From positions 248,001 to 312,000 of the forward strand of contig NZ_JACIBC010000002.1 of the NCBI RefSeq assembly GCF_014195095.1: a stretch of 64,000 nt of DNA. Reading direction: 5' to 3'. The translations under genes and the position numbers were made by a program. The notes beneath the pieces were generated by a model. It was not told where the DNA came from and made no database searches. It saw only the letters and a program-made list of their open reading frames with translations. The DNA comes from Rhizobium sp. BK602 (GTDB lineage: Bacteria > Pseudomonadota > Alphaproteobacteria > Rhizobiales > Rhizobiaceae). Below, piece by piece: positions 17,628 through 25,205 of the stretch. Positions within the stretch are counted from its first letter, which is position 1. The number at the start of each line of letters is the position of its first letter.

Positions 17628-18142
17628 GGGGCGCGTTTCTGTCCCTTTGCCTGCTCGGCCTGGTGTTGGGCGGCGCTCAGGCTGTTCATGCGCAGGATAG
17701 CGAGCAGCAGCTTCAGTATCCGCAGCTCGACCGAGGCGAGACCGTGGAGAAGCTCGGCTTCCCGGCCGTGCTGGAGAAGCTGACGGGCTGGACGAAGTTC
17801 GGCAAGGGCAAGGTCTACACGCTGCCGCTGAAGAAGGGCCAGCATGTCCGCGTCACCTTCAGTTCGAAGAGCAAATACGCCTATATGGCGATCTTCGACC
17901 TGTCCTCGACGGACGACGAATCCTTCTTCGGCACCGACGAGGACGGCATGACCGCCGATGTCACCGTCAACGAGGACACGACCTGGCTGATCAAGCCCTA
18001 TTATTCCCGCGTCACCCGCCGGCGCGGTCTCGGCGCGCCCTATGAAATCCTGATCGACCCCAATCCGCCGGCGACGCAGCAGAGCCAGCCGGCCGATAGC
18101 GGGCCGATGCTGTTCCCGCCGCGATCCAAGCAGGGACAGTAG
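17624..18142 (+). CDS. Small periplasmic hypothetical protein
   Basis: The 172-residue precursor has a clear Sec signal peptide (about residues 1-23, ending AVHAQ). The mature part is predicted soluble, with a beta-rich middle (GQHVRVTFSSKSKYAYMAIF) and a Pro/Gln-rich C-terminus. I do not recognise the family. The ATG overlaps the tag stop codon, indicating translational coupling, although a functional link between a DNA glycosylase and an exported protein is not obvious. It converges with the HAD gene, leaving only seven bases between the stop codons. Confidence 0.72.
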   Translation: MRGAFLSLCLLGLVLGGAQAVHAQDSEQQLQYPQLDRGETVEKLGFPAVLEKLTGWTKFGKGKVYTLPLKKGQHVRVTFSSKSKYAYMAIFDLSSTDDESFFGTDEDGMTADVTVNEDTTWLIKPYYSRVTRRRGLGAPYEILIDPNPPATQQSQPADSGPMLFPPRSKQGQ

Positions 18143-18149
18143 AAGGCCT

Positions 18150-18860
18150 TCAGCCCAGCCCCTCGATCACGCCTTGCAGCTCGCCGAGATGGTCGATCTT
18201 GCGAAAGCGCGGCGCTTCCGAAGGCTCTTCGACATGTTCGAACGCCCAGGTGAGCGCGTGCGGCACAAAGACGCCATAGCTGCCGGCGGCGATTGCCGGC
18301 ACGATGTCGGATTTCAGGGAATTGCCGACCATCATCGCCCGCTCCGGCCCATCGCCGACCTTGGAGAAGATGCGACGATAGGTGGATGCATTCTTGTCGG
18401 AGACGATCTCGATGGCGTCGAAAAGATCGCCGAGGCCGGATTGCGCCAGCTTGCGTTCCTGGTCGAAGAGGTCGCCCTTGGTGATCAGCACCAGCAGATA
18501 ATGCCCCGTCAGCCCTTCGAGGGTTTCGCGCACATGCGGCAGCGTTTCCACGGGATGGGAAAGCAGGTCGCGGCCGATATCGAGAATCTGCGCGATCACC
18601 GCCGCCGGCACCGCGCCTTCGGTAATCTCGATCGCGGTCTCGATCATCGAGAGGGTGAAGCCTTTGATGCCGAAGCCGTAATGGCTGAGGTTACGCTTCT
18701 CGGCTTCCAGCAGGCGCGCCGAAATATGGCTGCTATCGGCGTGGTCGGCGAGCAGTCCGGTGAACTGGTGCTCGGTCAGCCGGTAGAATTGCTCGTTCTG
18801 CCAGAGCGTGTCGTCGGCATCGAAACCGATCGTCGTCAGTGGGCGTTGCATCATTGCCAT
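18150..18860 (-). CDS. HAD-family hydrolase
   Basis: The 236-residue protein is a haloacid-dehalogenase-type phosphatase with nucleophile motif DADDTLW (Asp14 and Asp16), motif II in VLITKG, the lysine in VSDKNAS, and motif IV GNSLKSDIVPA. The cap is of the C1 helical type, as in YjjG-like nucleotidases, so small phosphomonoesters are likely substrates. It is monocistronic, divergent from the aldo/keto reductase gene, and converges with the periplasmic protein gene. Confidence 0.85.
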   Translation of the reverse strand: MAMMQRPLTTIGFDADDTLWQNEQFYRLTEHQFTGLLADHADSSHISARLLEAEKRNLSHYGFGIKGFTLSMIETAIEITEGAVPAAVIAQILDIGRDLLSHPVETLPHVRETLEGLTGHYLLVLITKGDLFDQERKLAQSGLGDLFDAIEIVSDKNASTYRRIFSKVGDGPERAMMVGNSLKSDIVPAIAAGSYGVFVPHALTWAFEHVEEPSEAPRFRKIDHLGELQGVIEGLG

Positions 18861-19160
18861 GGTCGTCCCTGCGCATTGTCCGGGTGCCGGAGTCTATCTC
18901 CGGCTGCAACGGAGGCAAGAGCGAAGCGGCGGTAACCGCATCGTGATCGGTGCCGGGTCTCGCGTTGAAATCGCATTCCGGTGCATTATGTCGATGTTGT
19001 CTCGATCGCGACGGTCCCCCAGGGATCGTTCCTCGCAGACCGTCTTTCGACCTCTCCAGGGCAGCGTGCGGGTGCCGCTGTCATGCCGAGGCCAATATAG
19101 CCAAGAGATAAGAACTCACCGTCCGGATGTCTTCCGGCGGATCACAAGGGAATTTCTCAG
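18861..19160. other. Intergenic region between divergent HAD and aldo/keto reductase genes
   Basis: This 300-base divergent gap should contain two promoters. The only site I can point to is AAGGGAA before the reductase start. No repeat, RNA gene or coding frame is supported. Confidence 0.4.
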
Positions 19161-20210
19161 ATGCGTTACAATCAGCTCGGCAATACCGGCCTGTTCGTTT
19201 CCGAACTCTGCCTGGGGACCATGACCTTCGGCGAGGCCGATCCGAACAGCATGTGGGGCGCCATCGCCGATGTCGACCAGGCGCTGGCCGACAAGATCGT
19301 CGGCAGCTCGCTCGCCGCCGGGGTCAATTTCATCGACACCGCCGATGTCTACTCCCAGGGCAATTCCGAAAGGCTGCTCGGCCAGGCGCTGAAGAATCTC
19401 GGCGTGCCGCGCAAGGATGTGGTCATCGCCACCAAGGTCTACGGCGTCATGGGCGACAAGCCGAACGATCGCGGCGCCTCGCGCGGCCATATCATGGACT
19501 CGGTGGAGGCGAGCCTCGAGCGGCTGCAGACCGACCATATCGATCTCTACCAGATCCACGCCACGGATACCGTTACGCCGATCGAAGAGACGCTGCGGGC
19601 GCTCGACGATCTCGTTTCGCGCGGGCTGGTGCGCTATGTCGGCGTCTCCAACTGGCAGGCTTGGCGCATCGCCAAGGCGCTCGGCATTTGCGAGCGCCGC
19701 GGCTTTGCCCGTTTCGAGACGGTGCAGGCCTATTATTCCATCGCCGGCCGCGATCTCGAGCGCGAGATCGTGCCGCTGATGACCGAGGAGAAGCTCGGCC
19801 TCATGGTCTGGTCGCCGCTTGCCGGTGGCTTGCTGTCCGGCAAATACGGTCCGGGCGCGCCCGGCAATGGCGAGGGACGCCGCGCCAGTTTCGATTTCCC
19901 GCCCGTCGACAAGGACCGCGCCTGGGCCTGCGTCGCCGCCATGCGCGAAGTGGCCGGGAAGCACGGCGCCAGCGTCGCGACGGTCGCGCTTGCCTGGGTT
20001 CTCGCCAAACCCTTCGTCACCAGCATCATCATCGGCGCCAAGCGTCTCGATCAGCTCGACCAGAACCTCGCCGCCGTCAAGCTGACGCTCGATGCCGAGG
20101 ATCTGGCCAAGCTGGACGAGGTCAGCGCGCTGCCCGCCGAATATCCGGGCTGGATGCTGACGCGCCAGGGGGCGGCCCGCCGTCCGCAGCCCTTCGAGCC
20201 GAAGGCCTGA
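19161..20210 (+). CDS. Aldo/keto reductase
   Basis: The 349-residue protein is an NADPH-dependent aldo/keto reductase of the YajO/Kv-beta-like branch. The catalytic tetrad is visible: Asp and Tyr in FIDTADVYSQG (about residues 55-65), Lys in VIATKVYG, and His in YQIHATD. The C-terminal cofactor segment contains SIIIGAKRLDQLDQNL. A Shine-Dalgarno AAGGGAA precedes the ATG at 19161. The substrate is unknown. It stands alone and converges with the MDR oxidoreductase gene. Confidence 0.9.
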   Translation: MRYNQLGNTGLFVSELCLGTMTFGEADPNSMWGAIADVDQALADKIVGSSLAAGVNFIDTADVYSQGNSERLLGQALKNLGVPRKDVVIATKVYGVMGDKPNDRGASRGHIMDSVEASLERLQTDHIDLYQIHATDTVTPIEETLRALDDLVSRGLVRYVGVSNWQAWRIAKALGICERRGFARFETVQAYYSIAGRDLEREIVPLMTEEKLGLMVWSPLAGGLLSGKYGPGAPGNGEGRRASFDFPPVDKDRAWACVAAMREVAGKHGASVATVALAWVLAKPFVTSIIIGAKRLDQLDQNLAAVKLTLDAEDLAKLDEVSALPAEYPGWMLTRQGAARRPQPFEPKA

Positions 20211-20225
20211 GTCTGGGAAAGGAGT

Positions 20226-20252
20226 GCCGCCGCCTCTCATGAGGGCGGCGGC
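20226..20252. terminator. Hairpin between convergent genes
   Basis: Nine-base arms GCCGCCGCC and GGCGGCGGC lie between the stops of the reductase gene (+) and the oxidoreductase gene (-). Position suggests a bidirectional terminator, but there is no T tract on either side. Confidence 0.45.
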
Positions 20253-20258
20253 TGTCCG

Positions 20259-21284
20259 TCAAAGCTCGATGACGATCTTGCCGAAGGCGCCGCGGTCGAG
20301 ATGATCGAAGGCGGCCGGCACCTCGGAAAAGGCGTAACGGTGGTCGATGACAGGCTTCAGGCCGATCCGGTCGACGGCACGGACGAAATCCTCCAGTGCA
20401 CGGCGATGGCCGACGGAGATGCCCTGAATGACGGGGGATTTCAGCAAAACCGGTCCGGCAGGCCCCGATAGGTCAAATCCTTCCAGCACGCCGATAACCG
20501 AGATCCGGCCATGCACGGCCACCGCCTTCAGCGACTGGCCAAGATGTGGGCCGCCGGCGATTTCGAAGATATGGTCGATGCCGCGATCATGGGTGAGGCG
20601 GTAGACTTCCTCCACCCAATCGGTTGTATTGCGGTCGATGCCGTGGCGGGCGCCAAGCGCCTTTGCCCGTGCCAGCTTTTCGGGGCCGGAGGACGTCACG
20701 AAGACGTCGGCACCTTGCGCCGCCGCAATCTGCAACCCGAACATCGATACCCCGCCGGTTCCCTGCACGAGCACGGTGTCGCCCGGCTTGATCTTGCCGC
20801 GTTCCACCAGCGCGAACCAGGCCGTCAGGCCAGCGCAGGGCAAGGTGCTCGCCTCGCCGTCACCGATGCTTGTCGGCGCGGCGACGAACCAGTCTGCGGG
20901 GAAGGCGACATATTCGGCAAGCACGCCGGGGTAAAAGCCGCCAAGCGACTGATAAGGCGGATTGCGCGCATTGCCGGGCGGCTTGTCGTCGATCCAGCCG
21001 GGGTGGAAGGTGGAGATGACCCGGTCGCCGGGCGCAAACCGCGTGACCCCTTCGCCGACGGCTTCGACGATGCCTGCCATGTCGGAAGCGGGTACGAAGG
21101 GAAACCGGACGGGCAGGCCCATGCCGGTTTCCCGCATCAGCTTGTCGCGATAGTTCAGCGAAACCGCCGTGGTCCGCACCAGGATTTCGCCGGGCGCAGG
21201 CGAGGGGACTTCGGCCTCGGTGAGGCTGAGAGGGGCATTGACGCCGAAAGTGTCCAATGTCCAGCGCCGCATGGTCTTCGTCAT
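20259..21284 (-). CDS. Zinc-independent MDR-family oxidoreductase (quinone-reductase-like)
   Basis: The 341-residue protein has a GroES-like N-terminal domain (SLNYRDKLMRE; FVPASDMAGIVEAVG) and a Rossmann domain with GTGGVSMFGLQIAAAQGA. It lacks the cysteine cluster of the structural zinc site and the usual catalytic zinc ligands, so it is more like a quinone or enoyl reductase than a classical alcohol dehydrogenase. I chose the ATG at 21284, which has AGGAGA upstream. It is divergent from a LysR gene across 110 bases and is the likely target of that regulator. Confidence 0.85.
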   Translation of the reverse strand: MTKTMRRWTLDTFGVNAPLSLTEAEVPSPAPGEILVRTTAVSLNYRDKLMRETGMGLPVRFPFVPASDMAGIVEAVGEGVTRFAPGDRVISTFHPGWIDDKPPGNARNPPYQSLGGFYPGVLAEYVAFPADWFVAAPTSIGDGEASTLPCAGLTAWFALVERGKIKPGDTVLVQGTGGVSMFGLQIAAAQGADVFVTSSGPEKLARAKALGARHGIDRNTTDWVEEVYRLTHDRGIDHIFEIAGGPHLGQSLKAVAVHGRISVIGVLEGFDLSGPAGPVLLKSPVIQGISVGHRRALEDFVRAVDRIGLKPVIDHRYAFSEVPAAFDHLDRGAFGKIVIEL

Positions 21285-21323
21285 AGTGATCTCCTGCGAG
21301 AAGTTGAAAGCACTGAGGTCACT

Positions 21324-21356
21324 ATATCGTTGCATAATGGTCGCCAGTGGCGATAT
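21324..21356. promoter_or_regulatory. Candidate LysR site between divergent genes
   Basis: Arms ATATCG (21324-21329) and CGATAT (21351-21356) form an interrupted dyad in the 110-base gap between the oxidoreductase gene and the LysR gene. Its size and location fit a LysR recognition site; the arms are short. Confidence 0.3.
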
Positions 21357-21394
21357 GATTTCCACTGACTGGTTCCTTATGGGAAGCAATAGCC

Positions 21395-22297
21395 GTGAAC
21401 GACGTGCTCAATGGTATTCCCGAATTTGTGGAGGCGGTGGAAGCCGGTGGTTTCTCGGCGGCGGCGGCTCGCATGAACCTGTCGCGCTCGGCGGTCGGCA
21501 AGACGATCGCCAAGCTCGAAAAGCGCCTGAGCGTACGCCTCTTTCACCGCACGACCCGCATGCAGAGCCTGACGGAAGAGGGGCAGGCCTTCTACGAACG
21601 CTGCCGCCGGGCGCTGGACGAGATACAATCGGGCGAGGCGATGCTGGAATCGGGCAAGCGTGAGGTGGCGGGACGCTTACGCATCTCCATGCCGGTGCTC
21701 TTCGGCCGCCGCTGCGTCTCGCCCTTGCTGATGGAACTGGCGCGCGAACACCCGAATCTCGAACTCGATCTTTCCTTCAGCGACCGGATCGTGGATCTGA
21801 TCGACGAGGGGTTCGATCTCGCCATTCGCAACGGTCCGCTCCCCGACGCGCCGGGACTGGTGACCCGGCGGGTCGCCCGCCACCGCATGGTGGTCTGCGC
21901 TTCGCCCGCCTATCTCGCAAGGCGCGGAACGCCGCGGGCCATTGCGGACCTGCATGAGCACGATCTCATTGCCTATGCGCGCGCGGGCGAGGCGAAGATC
22001 TGGGTCTTCCCGCAGGCCGATGGCGCCGATATCGAATATATGCCGAAGACACGGCTGCGGTTCGACGATCTCGAAGCAATGGCCGATGCCGCGGCGGCGG
22101 GAATGGGGGCGGCCTGGCTGCCCTGCTGGCTGATACGAGACCAGGTCCATGCCGGCAGGCTTGCGCCGGTGCTGACCGATCTGTCCGGCCTCACCTTCCA
22201 CGCCTATGCCGTCTGGCCGCAAACGCCGCACCTGCCGCTCAAGACCCGAGCGGTCATCGATCTGCTCGCGGCCCGGCTTCCGCAGGTCGTGGAGTGA
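21395..22297 (+). CDS. LysR-family transcriptional regulator
   Basis: This 300-residue LysR protein has its winged helix at residues 1-60 (AAAARMNLSRSAVGKTIAKL) and a standard effector domain. It uses a GTG start at 21395 with GGGAAG upstream. It is divergently arranged with the MDR oxidoreductase gene, the classic layout for a LysR regulator and its target. The LFHRTTRMQSLTEEG stretch places it near the CrgA/DsdC branch. The effector is unknown. Confidence 0.88.
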   Translation: MNDVLNGIPEFVEAVEAGGFSAAAARMNLSRSAVGKTIAKLEKRLSVRLFHRTTRMQSLTEEGQAFYERCRRALDEIQSGEAMLESGKREVAGRLRISMPVLFGRRCVSPLLMELAREHPNLELDLSFSDRIVDLIDEGFDLAIRNGPLPDAPGLVTRRVARHRMVVCASPAYLARRGTPRAIADLHEHDLIAYARAGEAKIWVFPQADGADIEYMPKTRLRFDDLEAMADAAAAGMGAAWLPCWLIRDQVHAGRLAPVLTDLSGLTFHAYAVWPQTPHLPLKTRAVIDLLAARLPQVVE

Positions 22298-22310
22298 CGG
22301 AAGGAACGGG

Positions 22311-22619
22311 CTACGCTGGCGGCATCAGGCGCGCGCCGTCCGCGAATACGCGGTTCCACAGCAGGATCTGCACGGATTTTCGAAGGCCGGCCGACCAGAA
22401 CGGGTCTGCCTTTACGAGGCGCTCGACCTCGGCCGGATCGCGCGCCTCCACCAGCCACAGGCCGCCGGCGAAAGCTTCGCCTTCCCGGCTGAGCGGTCCC
22501 GCCACTTTAATGGCATCGGCGTTCGCCTGCAGGAAGTCGAAGTGACGTTCGAGATAATCCTGTCGGATGGCGGCTGCATGATCCCGATCATCTTCGAATA
22601 GAACTGCGAATAGCGACAT
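22311..22619 (-). CDS. YciI-family protein
   Basis: The 102-residue protein is a single YciI domain (ferredoxin-like fold), starting MSLFAVLFEDD, with the conserved RHFDFL histidine region and the C-terminal PFWSAGL and LWNRVF stretches. Related domains act as small dehydrochlorinases or muconolactone-isomerase-like enzymes. I chose the ATG at 22619, with GGAGGGAGC immediately upstream. It is divergent from a LysR gene across 84 bases and converges with the other LysR gene, leaving 13 bases between stops. Confidence 0.85.
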   Translation of the reverse strand: MSLFAVLFEDDRDHAAAIRQDYLERHFDFLQANADAIKVAGPLSREGEAFAGGLWLVEARDPAEVERLVKADPFWSAGLRKSVQILLWNRVFADGARLMPPA

Positions 22620-22703
22620 TGCTCCCTCCTTGTTGGACTTTGGGAGCGTATGGCTGCAAGATTGTGATTGCATGCGGTAAATCTGCCGAGGAAAGCTGCA
22701 AAA

Positions 22704-23588
22704 ATGCAGGACATGGATTGGAACGATTTGCGCTATCTTCTCGCACTTGCGCGGGAAGGGACCCTTGCCGCGGCTGGCAGAGAGTTGAAGGCCGACGCCA
22801 CCACGGTCGGCCGGCGTTTGCGGCGATTGGAAGAACGGTTGGGTGCCGCGCTTTTCCAGCGGGATCTCGGCGGCACAATGACGCCGACGCCGGCGGGGGA
22901 GATTGCGATCGCGCGGGCCGAGGCGATCGAGGCCGAAGTGGCAGCTCTTTCCGGAGCGCTGGAGGCCAGCGATACCACCGCACTCGGCAAGGTGCGCCTG
23001 ACGGCCGCGCCATCGATCGTGAGCCGCCTGCTGATCCCGGCCGCGGCCCGGCTTTTGTCCGACCATCCCCGCCTGCAATTGGAGCTTATCAGCGAGGCGC
23101 GCAACCTCAATCTGACCCGGCGCGAGGCCGACATGGCGATTCGTCTTGCAAGGCCCGCCGACATCGCCAGCGCCAAGGTCGTGGCGCGAAGGATCACGAC
23201 ACTGGACTATGCGATCTACGCAGCGGCCGAAAAACAAGACCGGGCGGAAAGGCTACCCTGGCTGATCTACGAGGACGGGATGATGCATCTGCCGCATGCC
23301 CGCTGGATCGCCGCGCAGGCGGAAAAATCCGGCACCGGTAGCGCTCTTGCCGTCAACGATGCGGAAGCCTTGATTCAGGCCGCGCTTGCCGGATTGGGCC
23401 GGGCGCTGCTGCCGAGGGTCCTGGCCGAGCGCGTCGAGGGCCTCTGCCGCGTCAAGACCGATGACGGGACGCTTCCCGCGCGGGAGGTGTGGCTGCTGAC
23501 CCATGCCGAGCTTCGCCCGCTCACCCGGATTCGCATTGTCTCGCAATGGTTGGACCGGGTCTTTCATCCTCCGCGGCCTGCGGCCTGA
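22704..23588 (+). CDS. LysR-family transcriptional regulator
   Basis: The 294-residue LysR protein starts MQDMDWNDLRYLLALAREGT and carries the helix-turn-helix at about residues 17-55 (ATTVGRRLRRLEERLGAALF). I chose the ATG at 22704, nine bases after GAGGAAAG; the longer upstream frame lacks a ribosome binding site. Its divergent position next to the YciI gene suggests it regulates that gene. The C-terminus is of standard length, ending close to a bidirectional hairpin. Confidence 0.88.
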   Translation: MQDMDWNDLRYLLALAREGTLAAAGRELKADATTVGRRLRRLEERLGAALFQRDLGGTMTPTPAGEIAIARAEAIEAEVAALSGALEASDTTALGKVRLTAAPSIVSRLLIPAAARLLSDHPRLQLELISEARNLNLTRREADMAIRLARPADIASAKVVARRITTLDYAIYAAAEKQDRAERLPWLIYEDGMMHLPHARWIAAQAEKSGTGSALAVNDAEALIQAALAGLGRALLPRVLAERVEGLCRVKTDDGTLPAREVWLLTHAELRPLTRIRIVSQWLDRVFHPPRPAA

Positions 23589-23591
23589 AAA

Positions 23592-23619
23592 CAAAGAGAG
23601 GCGGCACGAATGCCGCCTC
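23592..23619 (-). terminator. Rho-independent terminator after the DUF305 gene
   Basis: Arms GAGGCGGCA (23598-23606) and TGCCGCCTC (23611-23619) form a short stem; on the reverse strand the stem is followed by a T-rich tail (TCTTTGTTTTC). It ends the DUF305 transcript and may also stop the LysR transcript. Confidence 0.7.
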
Positions 23620-23638
23620 CGCCGTTGCTGAGCGATGC

Positions 23639-24007
23639 TTATTTGCCGTGCTTTTTCAGCCAGGCGTTCATATTCTTGATCTCGGCCTCCTGTGCCGTGA
23701 TCACTGCTTCGGCCAGTTTGCGCAATTCCGGGTCCTTGCCGTATTTGAGCTCGATCCTGGCCATGTCGATGGCACCCTGGTGATGCGGGATCATGCCGCG
23801 GACGAAATCCGCGTCGGCGTCGCCGCTATAGCTGATCATCATATCCTTGTGCATCTTGTCCATGGCGTCGTTGAACGCCTTGCTGGAGGCGCCCTGGTCG
23901 CCCATCGGCTTGCTCATGTCCATGGTGTGCGCGTCCTCGGCAAGCGCGGGCATGGAGAGCGACAGCGCCAGCGCGCCGGCGAGCAGGATGGATCTGGAAA
24001 TAGACAT
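23639..24007 (-). CDS. DUF305-family exported protein
   Basis: The 122-residue precursor has a signal peptide (residues 1-23, ending PALA) and one DUF305 domain, a four-helix ferritin-like fold. The family hallmark [13 protein letters not shown] (residues 71-83) holds the metal-coordinating histidines and methionines. Such proteins are periplasmic and often lie near copper-handling genes. It is 81 bases downstream of a Cys/Met/His-rich exported protein on the same strand, so the two may form a small metal-related operon. Copper is an inference. Confidence 0.88.
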   Translation of the reverse strand: MSISRSILLAGALALSLSMPALAEDAHTMDMSKPMGDQGASSKAFNDAMDKMHKDMMISYSGDADADFVRGMIPHHQGAIDMARIELKYGKDPELRKLAEAVITAQEAEIKNMNAWLKKHGK

Positions 24008-24088
24008 ATAAGTTCCTTCCGTTTCTGAACGGTATCTGAGGTTCTGGCGAGAGATCGCGTCGCCAGTGGGGATGAAGTCAGATGCGTC

Positions 24089-24475
24089 TCAGGCGAAACG
24101 GGGAGGGGGTGCCGTCGGCGCGGGACGGGAATCGGTCAGCCGTTGTCCGTGGGTGGGCGCCGGATAGGAAAAAGCGGGCGCGGCGTTACCGGCCGCCGCA
24201 AGGGCAGGAGCGACCGCAAGGCAGGCCGCGCAGGAGGGCACGTGTGCCATGCCGCCGGCGCACGGATTGTCGGGCGTCTTGTCTGGGATCACCTTATTGG
24301 CATGCATGGTCATCGAACCATGATCCATGCCGGTCATCGCATCCGGCATGCTCGCTCCGGCGGTAACAATCGGCATCGCCGTTGCGGAATCGCAGATGGG
24401 ACAGTTCGCCAGCGCCGGCATGGCACCGTAGAACAGCCAGGCAATCAGCATTGTCAGAGTGGCGAAGAAGCGCAT
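24089..24475 (-). CDS. Cys/Met/His-rich exported hypothetical protein
   Basis: The 128-residue protein starts with a hydrophobic signal or anchor (residues 1-23, ending PALA) and then has possible metal-binding elements: CPIC (25-28), the Met/His cluster MTGMDHGSMTMH (47-58), and Cys72, Cys82 and Cys85 (CAAC). The C-terminus is Pro/Ala-rich. I do not recognise a named family. I chose the ATG at 24475 because an in-frame upstream ATG at 24550 would make the signal peptide internal and lies over a possible TTGACA box (24553-24558). Ribosome binding site evidence is weak at both. It probably pairs with the DUF305 gene downstream. Confidence 0.65.
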   Translation of the reverse strand: MRFFATLTMLIAWLFYGAMPALANCPICDSATAMPIVTAGASMPDAMTGMDHGSMTMHANKVIPDKTPDNPCAGGMAHVPSCAACLAVAPALAAAGNAAPAFSYPAPTHGQRLTDSRPAPTAPPPRFA

Positions 24476-24554
24476 GAAGCCGAAGATAGGGTGAAGTAAG
24501 TCATATGCCAACAGGTCGCCGTTATTATTATTTTTGAAATTAGAGAACATGCTG

Positions 24555-24824
24555 TCAACGGTAGATGTCTCGACGATTCCCGATTTCGATCACCAATATG
24601 ACCAGTCGGCTATCCTGCAGATCACAGATGATCCGGTAGTCACCAACCCGATAGCGCCAGTAATTTCCTAATCGGGCACCTTGCAGAGCATCGCCGACCT
24701 GGCGGGGATCATGCAGGCTTGGAAGGCGCTCCTCAAGGAAACTTCTTATTCTCTTGCGCGTCTTGGGATCGAGTTTCTCGACAAATTTGCGAGCGGAGCG
24801 GGCATACTCAATTGTCCAGACCAC
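24555..24824 (-). CDS. RelE/ParE-family toxin
   Basis: The 89-residue basic protein has the RelE fold pattern: MVWTIEYARSARKFVEKLD at the N-terminus, the mid-region GNYWRYRVGDYRIICDL that includes conserved arginines and a tyrosine, and the C-terminal GNRRDIYR. RelE toxins cleave mRNA on the ribosome. Its start overlaps the end of the antitoxin gene by 17 bases, so translation is coupled. All expected core residues are present, so it is probably active. Confidence 0.9.
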   Translation of the reverse strand: MVWTIEYARSARKFVEKLDPKTRKRIRSFLEERLPSLHDPRQVGDALQGARLGNYWRYRVGDYRIICDLQDSRLVILVIEIGNRRDIYR

Positions 24825-25035
24825 GCCAGAACTCCTCGGAGCCTATGATCTCGTCTTCACCGCTCTTGATCCGTTCCATGGCTCGCTCGGCCAGATACAA
24901 ATCTTCCAGATCGTCCAAATGCGCCTCGATGGCCTGGCGAATATAGAAAGTGGCGGTGCGGCCGGTCCGTTCGGCCAGAGCCTGCAGGCGCTGGTAGGTC
25001 TCATCCGGCAAACGAATGGCTGTCTGCTTGCTCAT
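24808..25035 (-). CDS. Ribbon-helix-helix antitoxin (DUF6290/RelB-like)
   Basis: The 75-residue protein has an N-terminal ribbon-helix-helix DNA-binding part (TAIRLPDETYQRLQALAERT) and an acidic C-terminal tail (DDLEDLYLAERAMERI and GEDEIIGSEEFW) that would bind the RelE toxin. I chose the ATG at 25035; the frame is open further upstream but would run through the promoter. A perfect palindrome (25055-25074) just upstream is the likely site of autorepression by this protein and the toxin complex. Confidence 0.88.
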   Translation of the reverse strand: MSKQTAIRLPDETYQRLQALAERTGRTATFYIRQAIEAHLDDLEDLYLAERAMERIKSGEDEIIGSEEFWRGLDN

Positions 25036-25054
25036 CGCGAGGGTCCTAAAGGAA

Positions 25055-25074
25055 TTGGGATGCGTGTATCCCAA
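25055..25074 (-). promoter_or_regulatory. Operator palindrome of the toxin-antitoxin operon
   Basis: TTGGGAT (25055-25061), six bases, then ATCCCAA (25068-25074) form a perfect dyad about 20 bases before the antitoxin start. It touches a TATATT -10 box, fitting autorepression by the ribbon-helix-helix antitoxin. Confidence 0.75.
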
Positions 25075-25102
25075 ATATAAATGGTCCTTGCCCAACTGTC
25101 AT
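25074..25102 (-). promoter_or_regulatory. Promoter of the toxin-antitoxin operon
   Basis: On the reverse strand an ATGACA -35 box (25102-25097), a 17-base spacer and a TATATT -10 box (25079-25074) precede the antitoxin gene. The operator palindrome overlaps the end of the -10 region. Confidence 0.55.
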
Positions 25103-25205
25103 CGGCTGTTTGTCAGTTTTGTCAAATGACAACATACAATCCTTGCCGCATCTCGCCCAATCCGCTAGTTAACCGCCACTGTTCCCGTACCGGATTATCC
25201 TGCAA

